In this document: piece after piece, positions 1 through 8,327 of the stretch
Layout: each line of letters opens with the position of its first letter
Numbering within the stretch: the stretch's first letter is position 1
Source: Enterococcus mundtii
GTDB taxonomy: Bacteria; Bacillota; Bacilli; Lactobacillales; Enterococcaceae
DNA: 64,000 bases
NCBI RefSeq assembly: GCF_002813755.1
Contig: NZ_CP018061.1
Span: 3,090,001-3,154,000 of the forward strand
Direction of reading: 5' to 3'
Notes under the pieces: model-generated
What the model saw: the letters and a program-made list of their open reading frames with translations, nothing else
The model's database searches: none
Told to the model about the DNA's origin: nothing
Translations under genes and position numbers: made by a program

Positions 1-125
1 TCGTCTGTTTGGATCATTTCAGCTTTGGAGGTAACATCTCGAACAGGAGAATTCAAAAAATGAATAAAAGAAAATAAACCGACACATGCAAACAAGCTAC
101 TGATAATTAAAATAATTTTCTTCAT
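1..125 (-). CDS. Partial secreted or membrane-anchored protein (N-terminal 41 residues)
   Basis: An open frame on the minus strand starts with ATG at 125 and runs off the left edge without a stop. It begins MKKIILIISSLFACVGLFSF, a short basic start followed by a hydrophobic stretch of about 18 residues, so it is a signal peptide or membrane anchor; the following residues are polar (NSPVRDVTSKAEM). A ribosome binding site (AAGGAAA) lies just upstream. The fragment is too short to name a family. Confidence 0.6.
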   Translation of the reverse strand, partial: MKKIILIISSLFACVGLFSFIHFLNSPVRDVTSKAEMIQTD

Positions 126-596
126 TTTCCTTACTTTTTGTCCTTTCTGTGTTCTCCAACGTATATGTCTGATGTTAAAATCAAAAAAACTTTATGTAAC
201 AATAAATTTTAATTTTTTTTTGTTATTAAAAATGATTTCTTTCATAGTATAAATTTAAAATACAAAAAAATAAAGCAGATTTCACAAATTCTTTGACTAG
301 ATGAAAAGCTTTTAATTTTAGATAGCTAAAACTATCTATATTATTACAAATAATGGTGGTTATTATTAATTAATTATAATATTTAATTAGTTATTTAATG
401 ATTGGTGGGAATTTCTGGCTGTTTAAGCGATGAAAAATGGTGTTATACTAGATAAAGTAAATTCGTTTAAATTTTTCTCTGGAAAACTCTCCTTTTACTT
501 CTAATAGTTGATTTCTTTGATACTTCTTATAAATAGACAAGACATCCTTAAGGCGAAAACGATTTTTATATACATTTCAAAATAAGGAGGTTTTTT
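126..596. other. AT-rich intergenic region with divergent promoters likely
   Basis: This 470-base gap separates two divergent genes and is very AT-rich. I see a small perfect hairpin (TAGATAG, 319-325, with CTATCTA, 332-338) and a weak plus-strand promoter candidate (TTTAAG at 422, 16-base spacer, TATACT at 444). No coding potential is apparent. The region most likely carries the promoters of the two flanking genes. Confidence 0.4.
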
Positions 597-1625
597 ATGG
601 TTAAATCTTATTTTACATTTAACAAAATTCAAGAAAATCCATTTCGCATCATGAATCTGATGGTGATGATCTTTCTCGTTTTATGGATCGGTTACATCAA
701 TCATAATTTTTTGATTTCAAGTTTCTCTTCTCTAGGTATCTTTACCTTCTTTTACTACCAGAACATTCCGATGAAGCAATTATTAAAGCGCCTATTTTTG
801 ATTGGTTGCGGTCTATTACTGGCTTTTACATTAGGGCTATTGTCGACGTATGTCATCTGGCTTGAACCATTTGCTGTTGGAGCAGTTGCTTTTTTCAGTC
901 GATTTATTTTGCGTTTGTTCCATATTTCTAAACCAGGGGGCTTATTCTTTGCGATGTTAGCGGCTATGGGAACGAGTATGTCCGTTCCATTTTCCCATTT
1001 GCCGACAGTAGCTTCTTTTTTCTTTATGGGTGTTGTGTTTGCTTTGATTGCTGCATTTCTAACGAAAAAAATGGATTCACGCCCAGAACAGGAAGTGATA
1101 AAGGTATCCTTGAAGGAGCGTTTTCACCAAGAACCTTTAGTGATCATTGATTCAATTTTTTACAGCGCTGCATTATTCCTTTCCGTTTATGTTAGCCATG
1201 GCTTGAACATGAAAAATCCTTATTGGCTGACACTGTCTTGTGCCTCGATTTTATTGGCTGAGAATTTAGATGCGATGAAACATCGGCAAGTGCAATATTT
1301 GATTGGTTCGATGTTAGGGTTGTGTTTATCGGCTGTCTTATCACTGATTCCTTTTTCCCAACTTGAAACGATTTTTTTAATTACGTTTCTTTATGGTATT
1401 TCTCAGTTTTTAGTGGCTCGAAATTATGCAGTGGCGAATATTTTCTTGAATCCCATGGCATTGATGCTTTCGACACTGGTCAGGAACACGTACTTGATCT
1501 CATTGATCGAGTATCGTTTTATTGGTATCGTCATCGGTAGTTTCATTGGTCTAGGCGTAGCCTGGGTAATGAATATCGGTCTGCAACATTACTTAGCAGT
1601 TGTGAAAGAAAAATATGAAACATAA
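597..1625 (+). CDS. FUSC-family (aromatic acid exporter-like) membrane protein
   Basis: The 342-residue protein is strongly hydrophobic and built as two sets of membrane helices: about residues 18-150, then a charged loop near 155-180 (KKMDSRPEQEVIKVSLKERF), then a second set to the C-terminus. This is the layout of the short FUSC/ArAE-like proteins of Firmicutes, proposed to export aromatic or other organic acids. The start is supported by an excellent AAGGAGG at 582-588. The gene is monocistronic, closed by a hairpin at 1627-1669. Substrate is unknown. Confidence 0.65.
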   Translation: MVKSYFTFNKIQENPFRIMNLMVMIFLVLWIGYINHNFLISSFSSLGIFTFFYYQNIPMKQLLKRLFLIGCGLLLAFTLGLLSTYVIWLEPFAVGAVAFFSRFILRLFHISKPGGLFFAMLAAMGTSMSVPFSHLPTVASFFFMGVVFALIAAFLTKKMDSRPEQEVIKVSLKERFHQEPLVIIDSIFYSAALFLSVYVSHGLNMKNPYWLTLSCASILLAENLDAMKHRQVQYLIGSMLGLCLSAVLSLIPFSQLETIFLITFLYGISQFLVARNYAVANIFLNPMALMLSTLVRNTYLISLIEYRFIGIVIGSFIGLGVAWVMNIGLQHYLAVVKEKYET

Positions 1626-1626
1626 C

Positions 1627-1675
1627 AAAGAAAGGCGGTCACGACAATGAAGTCGGATCGCCTTTCTTTCTTTGT
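1627..1675. terminator. Bidirectional terminator hairpin
   Basis: An 11-bp perfect stem (AAAGAAAGGCG at 1627-1637 with CGCCTTTCTTT at 1659-1669) sits between two convergent genes and probably ends both transcripts. Confidence 0.75.
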
Positions 1676-1681
1676 TCGTTA

Positions 1682-3139
<1,458 letters not shown>

Positions 3140-3154
3140 TCATTGATTCTTAAG

Positions 3155-4465
3155 TTATATCTCTGTGCGTTGTGCGCGGTTGGAAGCCATGACAAAAGGT
3201 AGGTAAATCAAAACGGAAATCGCTAAACAAAGTACGCCTATTACAATTCCCATGATATTCCCACCAGTTCCTAAAAACAAATTGATGATCCCTGGGGTGG
3301 TCCAAGGTAAACCAATCGCTGGTGATGGCATGATTGGCCAGACGACTGTGACGAAGTAACCGACCAGAATATTGACCATCGGTGTTAAAACAAAAGGAAT
3401 GATCATAATTGGATTTAAGACGATCGGTAGTCCAAAAATCATCGGTTCATTGATTTGGAAAATACCTGGTACAAAAGATAGTTTGGCAATTTCGCGATAT
3501 TCAGGTCGTCGTGAAGCAATAAAAATCGCAATGATCAAGCCTAAGGTCATACCCGTTCCACCCATGTTTGCAAACATATCATTCAAGATGCCCCAGGTTT
3601 CTTTGTAAGGGACATCCCACAGCGAACCACCATCATTGATGAATTGGAGATTGGCTAAGTCCTGCTCGGTAAAAATCGCTGAACGAACAGCATTCAATGT
3701 GTTTGGCCCATGAATACCAATAGAAAATAGCAGTGTCTGAATAAAAGCTAAGAGTAGGACACCAAACACATTTCCACCTAAGTCACGTAAAGGTGCTTGG
3801 ATACCGGCATAAATCAACTCGTTGATTCCTTCAGGCGCGATCATCAAGACGAAGAAGTTGATCAAAGCTGACATAGAAACAACGATAATGATTGGGATCA
3901 TCCCAGAAAAAGAGCGAGAAACAGCTGGTGGAACGAGTTCAGGCATCTTGATTTGTAATTTCTTGACTTTGAATAATTTCGGTAGGAATTCGCCAACCAA
4001 GCAAGCGACAATCATCGCAACGAATAACCCTTGAGCACCCAAATATTGCGTCGAGATGACATTCATTTCATCGACTGCAAAAGAAGTAGGGTAAAAGATC
4101 ATAAAGCAAGCGACACTAGTTAGCCCAACTAAGGTTGCATCAGCTTCGAAATGTTTTGCCAAAAGCTGAGCGACTAAAAAAGCAATAAACAAACTCATGA
4201 TATTGATTGTGCCATTTGCTACAGAAGCAAGGACTTGTTGTGCACTTTCTAAATTTGGAAAGATACGTGAAAGTTGAAATAATTGCACGATAAAACTGTC
4301 TTTTGAAAATAAAATATTATTGACTAGGATGACTAATGAAGAAGAAATCGTTAATGGAAAAATAAGCATGAATGCATCTCGAACGGCTGCAATATGTCGT
4401 TGGTTGTTTAACCGTGTTGCAATAGGAACAAGACTTCGATCTAATAAATCATTGAATTTTTGCAT
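3155..4465 (-). CDS. PTS EIIC component, lactose/cellobiose family
   Basis: The 436-residue integral membrane permease starts MQKFNDLLDRSLVPIATRLN, the typical opening of CelB-like EIIC proteins, and has about ten hydrophobic segments plus the conserved region around NEPMIFGLPIVLNP. It imports and, with EIIA/EIIB partners encoded elsewhere, phosphorylates a beta-glucoside. No EIIA or EIIB gene lies beside it, so it must borrow general components. It is followed by the GH1 gene and preceded by the RpiR gene. Its ribosome binding site (AAAGGTG) is buried inside a 15-bp hairpin at 4473-4514. Confidence 0.9.
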   Translation of the reverse strand: MQKFNDLLDRSLVPIATRLNNQRHIAAVRDAFMLIFPLTISSSLVILVNNILFSKDSFIVQLFQLSRIFPNLESAQQVLASVANGTINIMSLFIAFLVAQLLAKHFEADATLVGLTSVACFMIFYPTSFAVDEMNVISTQYLGAQGLFVAMIVACLVGEFLPKLFKVKKLQIKMPELVPPAVSRSFSGMIPIIIVVSMSALINFFVLMIAPEGINELIYAGIQAPLRDLGGNVFGVLLLAFIQTLLFSIGIHGPNTLNAVRSAIFTEQDLANLQFINDGGSLWDVPYKETWGILNDMFANMGGTGMTLGLIIAIFIASRRPEYREIAKLSFVPGIFQINEPMIFGLPIVLNPIMIIPFVLTPMVNILVGYFVTVVWPIMPSPAIGLPWTTPGIINLFLGTGGNIMGIVIGVLCLAISVLIYLPFVMASNRAQRTEI

Positions 4466-4472
4466 AAGAATA

Positions 4473-4514
4473 ACACCTTTCGCTATATGATGGATTCATT
4501 ATAGCGAAAGGTGT
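4473..4514 (-). promoter_or_regulatory. 15-bp inverted repeat covering the EIIC ribosome binding site
   Basis: ACACCTTTCGCTATA (4473-4487) and its exact complement (4500-4514) are separated by 12 bases. On the minus-strand transcript the 3' arm contains AAAGGTG, 8 bases before the EIIC start codon, so the hairpin would mask translation initiation. It could equally be a DNA operator for the neighbouring RpiR-family protein. Confidence 0.7.
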
Positions 4515-4544
4515 GAAAGAAAAGTAAGCGCATTCTTATTTAGG

Positions 4545-4600
4545 ATAAAAATTTGGAACAATGAAAATTATTTCGTGGTAGGAACATAGTGTTCCAAATT
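4545..4600 (-). terminator. Terminator or attenuator between rpiR-like gene and EIIC
   Basis: AATTTGGAACA (4550-4560) pairs perfectly with TGTTCCAAATT (4590-4600), and on the minus strand the stem is followed by TTTTT. Inside, GGAACATAGTGTTCC (4581-4595) forms a competing shorter hairpin. It may end the regulator transcript before the PTS gene. Confidence 0.5.
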
Positions 4601-4610
4601 GAGTGGTGAA

Positions 4611-5357
4611 TCATTCATCCTCTAAATAACCGATCAGTGTTTCAAGGATCGCCATGGAAGGTAGCTGACTAGTCAAATCAAGAAAGATGTCTTTCCGTTC
4701 TTCTTTAATGGCATAGTCAATTGAGTAATCACACAATTGGGCCAATGAACTTTCTTTATGAGCGGTAATACAATACTTATGCACGCTATCCGCATGAGCT
4801 AAACCTGAAATTACTTCGATTAGTTCTTTTGTTTCACCTGAAACACTCAAAAAGACTAACGCATTTTTTTGATCTGGACGCAAAAAACTACGAATCGGAT
4901 AAGTCAGTTCGTCTAAGCTAATACAAAAATAACCGATATTCGCTAATTTTCGTGCCACATATTGCGCTAATGCTCCCGAAGCTCCCATCCCCATAAATAG
5001 AATAAAATCAGCTTGACGTAATGTTTTTGCCATTTTTTTTATTTGATATTCAATATCGGGATGAAAAATAGTCATGTTCAACTGATTGATTCGTTCTTCT
5101 AACATTAATTGCTTGTCATCTGTTTCGTAATGGGCTTTTTCCAAATGGTTTTTAATATAAAAACGAAATTCCGGAAATGAATCAAAGCCGACTTTTTGGA
5201 TAAAACGAAAGACAGAAGTTGAAGAAACATGCGCATCCGTCGCTATATCTCGTACCCGCATATAAGGTATTTTCTCAAGGTTGTTAACGATAAACCGGTA
5301 AATCTCTTGTTCAACGGCAGACAATTTATTTAAGTTAAGACTTTCAAAGATAGCCAT
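4611..5357 (-). CDS. RpiR-family transcriptional regulator (HTH + SIS)
   Basis: The 248-residue protein has the RpiR arrangement: an N-terminal helix-turn-helix of about 75 residues (IATDAHVSSTSVFRFIQKVG is the recognition region) and a C-terminal SIS sugar-phosphate-binding domain (about 110-230; FMGMGASGALAQ and FLSVSGETKE). Such proteins sense a phosphosugar made by the pathway they control. It lies directly upstream of, and on the same strand as, the EIIC and GH1 genes, which are its likely targets, and two inverted repeats in the gap are candidate binding sites. A minus-strand extended -10 (TGCTATACT) precedes the gene. Confidence 0.85.
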   Translation of the reverse strand: MAIFESLNLNKLSAVEQEIYRFIVNNLEKIPYMRVRDIATDAHVSSTSVFRFIQKVGFDSFPEFRFYIKNHLEKAHYETDDKQLMLEERINQLNMTIFHPDIEYQIKKMAKTLRQADFILFMGMGASGALAQYVARKLANIGYFCISLDELTYPIRSFLRPDQKNALVFLSVSGETKELIEVISGLAHADSVHKYCITAHKESSLAQLCDYSIDYAIKEERKDIFLDLTSQLPSMAILETLIGYLEDE

Positions 5358-5444
5358 GTGTTTACCTCAAGATTCTTTTTCTTTAGAGTATAGCACGATG
5401 GAAAGGATTTTTCTAAAAAAATTGGAAATGGCATCGTGAGAAGA

Positions 5445-5762
5445 CTACATATTGAACCGGTTCTCTAGTTTTTGTTTGTGGTGATGAATGATTTCTTCGA
5501 ATGTTAAGTCATATTTATCAGCAAGAATCAGAACATTATCTAAGACATCACCCAATTCCTCCATCAGATTTTCTTTGTAAAAATCAATTGTTTGTATAGA
5601 TTCATCCGGACGATCCCGACCGATTTCGAGACTTCGAACCGCTCTTGAAACTTCGCCAACTTCTTTAGTTAAAAAGCCGATACGGATAAATGGATCGTAG
5701 TCGTACCACTTTCTTTTTTTATAAAAATCAACTACCCAGTCATTGTATTCTTTCATGTTCAT
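5445..5762 (-). CDS. MazG-like nucleotide pyrophosphohydrolase
   Basis: A small all-helical protein with the MazG metal-binding pattern: KEVGEVSRA in the first half and EELGDVLDN in the second, which together supply the Glu/Asp ligands for Mg2+. Such enzymes hydrolyse (d)NTPs to monophosphates and pyrophosphate, often as house-cleaning. I chose ATG at 5762 (MNMKEYNDW, 105 residues) because AAAGGTGG lies about 11 bases before it; a GTG at 5777 overlaps that site. It diverges from the LOG-like gene. Confidence 0.75.
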   Translation of the reverse strand: MNMKEYNDWVVDFYKKRKWYDYDPFIRIGFLTKEVGEVSRAVRSLEIGRDRPDESIQTIDFYKENLMEELGDVLDNVLILADKYDLTFEEIIHHHKQKLENRFNM

Positions 5763-5830
5763 GTTGAGGTTAACCACCTTTCAATTATATAATTGCATAA
5801 GCTGAAAAAAATTTGGAAGGGGTTGCGGAA

Positions 5831-6394
5831 ATGAACATTGCAGTCTATTGCGGAGCAAGCAAAGGGAATTCTCCAGAATTTGAACAAGTAACGAGAAGCT
5901 TAGGTGAGTGGATCGGGAAGAATGAATATCAGTTGGTTTATGGTGGTGGAAATGCTGGTTTGATGGGGATTATTGCTGATTCAGTACTAGGATCTGGAGG
6001 GAAAGTGACAGGTATCATGCCTGACTTTTTGGCAAAACGAGAACTAGCAAAAAAAGATGTCACCTCTTTGATGATCGTGTCGTCGATGCACGAACGGAAA
6101 CAAAAAATGATTGAATTATCAGATGTCTATATTGCACTGCCCGGCGGTCCTGGAACCATCGAAGAAATTACTGAAGTAATTTCTTGGGGAAGAATCGGCC
6201 AGCATGTCAATCCATGTGTGTTAATGAATCACCAAGGATTCTTTGATCCATTAAAGCAGCAGTATCAAGCCATGGTCGATCAAGGCTTTTTAACAAGAGA
6301 AGACTTCGATAAAATTTTGTTTGCGGATGCACTGACAGAGATCCAGCCTTTTGTTGAACAGTATATCCCGCCTAAAATCAGGGAGTATAAATAA
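5831..6394 (+). CDS. LOG-family protein (nucleoside 5'-monophosphate phosphoribohydrolase-like)
   Basis: The 187-residue protein starts MNIAVYCGASKG, the Rossmann opening of LOG/TIGR00730 proteins, and carries the signature LPGGPGTIEEI that forms the nucleotide-binding and catalytic site. Family members cleave the base from AMP-like nucleotides; the older name is lysine decarboxylase-like, which is misleading. The start at 5831 is supported by GGAAGGGG 8 bases upstream; the upstream TTG at 5813 overlaps that site. It is transcribed alone. Confidence 0.85.
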   Translation: MNIAVYCGASKGNSPEFEQVTRSLGEWIGKNEYQLVYGGGNAGLMGIIADSVLGSGGKVTGIMPDFLAKRELAKKDVTSLMIVSSMHERKQKMIELSDVYIALPGGPGTIEEITEVISWGRIGQHVNPCVLMNHQGFFDPLKQQYQAMVDQGFLTREDFDKILFADALTEIQPFVEQYIPPKIREYK

Positions 6395-6549
6395 AGCCAT
6401 TACTTGAACGCACCCCTTTCATAACGACTAATATAGTTGCCTGAGCCATTTGGACACATTGATCACCTTTAGGAAAAAAATGCTTTGGCATACTATTATT
6501 TTATAGATACGCTTCTTTTACGATCGTTTTATAGTCACCAGAGAAAAAA

Positions 6550-6578
6550 TTGACAATTACAGGTATTCTCTATAGAAT
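6550..6578 (+). promoter_or_regulatory. Sigma-A promoter for the methyltransferase leader
   Basis: TTGACA at 6550-6555, a 17-base spacer, and TAGAAT at 6573-6578. The implied transcript starts near 6585, leaving about 260 bases of leader before the methyltransferase start codon. Confidence 0.75.
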
Positions 6579-6584
6579 GAAACT

Positions 6585-6770
6585 ATAAATTTAACAGAAA
6601 AAGGTGATGAATCCGGCATATCAGATGTTATATAATCAGTAACATGGGTATGATTGGAAGCGAGTAAATAAAATCAATTCAATAGGTTAAAAAATTAGCT
6701 GAGACACAGCTTTATTTAGCGTACCTATGTATTTGATTTTATTTTACTCGCATCTTCGCCTTATGTAGGG
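6585..6770 (+). ncRNA. Structured 5' leader RNA of unknown class
   Basis: An 18-bp helix with one bulge (6660-6677 with 6733-6751, GCGAGTAAA...TTTACTCGC) encloses an ATAGGT/ACCTAT helix (6682-6687 with 6723-6728 region) and an AGCTG/CAGCT apical hairpin near 6697-6711. A terminator follows at once. A 7-codon frame (6644-6667, MGMIGSE) and an 11-codon frame (6607-6642) lie before the helix and could be leader peptides, but neither has a good ribosome binding site. The layout promoter - structured RNA - terminator - gene is that of a transcription attenuator. I do not recognise a known riboswitch or T-box motif. Confidence 0.5.
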
Positions 6771-6800
6771 AAGCCGTAGAGTAAAATCTACGGCTTTTTT
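6771..6800 (+). terminator. Intrinsic terminator in the methyltransferase leader
   Basis: AAGCCGTAGA (6771-6780) pairs perfectly with TCTACGGCTT (6787-6796) across a 6-base loop and runs into a T tract to 6800. It lies 45 bases before the gene start, so it should reduce expression unless overridden. Confidence 0.85.
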
Positions 6801-6844
6801 CTTTTGTTCAAATTTATAAAAAGAAAATGAGGAGATGGAAAACA

Positions 6845-7672
6845 ATGATTGAAACACTTTTAAACCAACCAACACTTTATCAACAAACGAAAGGCGCATT
6901 TTGGGATGATCGTCACATCTCAAAACAAATGTTACAAGCACATCTTGACCCTGAATTTGAAGGTGCAAGTCGAAAAGCTGGGTTTATTGATGAATCTGTT
7001 CGTTGGATCAATACAGTAATCCCGCCGAAAACCTATCCAATGGTATTAGATATTGGCTGTGGTCCGGGAATCTATGCAGAAAAATTTAGTCGATTGGGGT
7101 ATGAAGTAACGGGGCTTGATTTTTCTAAGCGTTCGATAGCATATGCCAAAAAATCTGCGGAAGACCAACAGTTACCGATTACGTACCATTATGCAGATTA
7201 TCTGACAATGGATCTAGATAAACAATACGATATCATCACGATGATCTATTGTGACTTTGGGGCGTTATCAGCGAGTGATAGAAAACGATTATTGGAAAAA
7301 ATTTATCAGCATCTAAAACCAACAGGAAAAGTTCTATTGGATGTTTTTTCGATGGCAAGTCATCAATCATTTGAAGAAAAGCGAGTTTGGGATACTTGTC
7401 CAGATGGAGGATTTTGGACAGATGAACCCCATGTGGCCTTGCAATATAATACAAAATACAACGAACGTGTAACTTTAGAACAAACGACGATCCTTACTGC
7501 GAACGAAACCAAAACTTATTATTTATGGATGACGTATTTTACAAAAGCAACTCTGCAAAAAGAAATGGAAGCGGCTGGTTTTGTTGTTAGTGGGTTTTAC
7601 GGGGATGTAAAAGGAAGTCCTTATGATGAGAACTCGCCAACAATAGCTGTCTGGTTAACAAAAAAAGAGTAA
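6845..7672 (+). CDS. Class I SAM-dependent methyltransferase
   Basis: The roughly 275-residue protein has the SAM-binding motif I VLDIGCGPGIYAEKF, motif II acidic loop LDFSKRSI, and the post-I region ITMIYCDFGAL, all of a Rossmann-type methyltransferase. The N-terminal 60 residues (LLNQPTLYQQTKGAFWDD) probably cap the active site. The start ATG at 6845 is chosen because GAGGAG lies about 10 bases upstream; ATG 6827 precedes that site. The substrate is unknown; small molecules or a tRNA/rRNA base are both possible. Notable is the long attenuator-like leader. Confidence 0.8.
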   Translation: MIETLLNQPTLYQQTKGAFWDDRHISKQMLQAHLDPEFEGASRKAGFIDESVRWINTVIPPKTYPMVLDIGCGPGIYAEKFSRLGYEVTGLDFSKRSIAYAKKSAEDQQLPITYHYADYLTMDLDKQYDIITMIYCDFGALSASDRKRLLEKIYQHLKPTGKVLLDVFSMASHQSFEEKRVWDTCPDGGFWTDEPHVALQYNTKYNERVTLEQTTILTANETKTYYLWMTYFTKATLQKEMEAAGFVVSGFYGDVKGSPYDENSPTIAVWLTKKE

Positions 7673-7724
7673 TAATTGCTTCTTGAATTTGAAGTAAAGG
7701 TGTTCAACCTTAAAAGATAAGAAT

Positions 7725-7770
7725 AGAGCTACAAGAACCTGTTGCTAGGTTTTGTGGCTCTTTTCTTGTT
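7725..7770 (+). terminator. Terminator of the methyltransferase gene
   Basis: A long imperfect stem (AGAGCTACAAGAACCT with AGGTTTTGTGGCTCT, 7725-7760) is followed by TTTTCTTGTTTTTT. Confidence 0.8.
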
Positions 7771-7841
7771 TTTTGATTTTACATATTGTGTGATTACGTC
7801 TGTCTACTTAATTTTTAAGAAGATAGGATCAGATACACAAT

Positions 7842-8306
7842 TTAATCGTCTGTATAAGTTACTTCATAGATGTCCGTTTGTTGTTGCAACAAATGATTGA
7901 TCCATTTGCCAAAATTGATGACATAGTCAAAACTTCCACTTAAAAGTAATTCTGCATGTTTTTCCTTATATATTTGGTAATAAAATAATCGGTCTTGATC
8001 ATTAGCATAAACATCTTGATGGTAGTCAAGAATGTTATCTTTGAATGTTTGTATAGAGCTAACATGTTCAAAATACAGATTGAATCTTAGCGTATAAGGT
8101 AATTTGTTGATAGCAGAATCATTCTTGTCCATAAAAAAAACAAGTTGATGGCCCGCAATAAAGTCTAAAATATTATCCGTTGAAAAATACCATTTTCCTC
8201 CTATTTTCAAACCTGTCAGTTTTCCAGACTTAATGTAGTTGCGGATAGAACGTGTGGTAACATCTAACATATCAGCGACCTCATTGACAGAGTAATAATT
8301 TTCCAT
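7842..8306 (-). CDS. HTH regulator with excisionase/MerR-like N-terminus
   Basis: The first 55 residues (YSVNEVADMLDVTTRSIRNY, then LTGLKIGGKWYF) match the winged HTH_17 fold shared by excisionases and MerR-like DNA-binding proteins. The remaining 100 residues, rich in Tyr, Asp and Leu, match nothing I recognise and may be a sensor or oligomerisation domain. It lies 21 bases downstream of the ABC exporter on the same strand, so the two are co-transcribed. As part of the putative RiPP island it is a candidate local regulator of the divergent peptide operon. It has no recombinase partner, so excisionase function is unlikely. Confidence 0.65.
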   Translation of the reverse strand: MENYYSVNEVADMLDVTTRSIRNYIKSGKLTGLKIGGKWYFSTDNILDFIAGHQLVFFMDKNDSAINKLPYTLRFNLYFEHVSSIQTFKDNILDYHQDVYANDQDRLFYYQIYKEKHAELLLSGSFDYVINFGKWINHLLQQQTDIYEVTYTDD

Positions 8307-8327
8307 TGAAAATACCTTCCTTAAACG

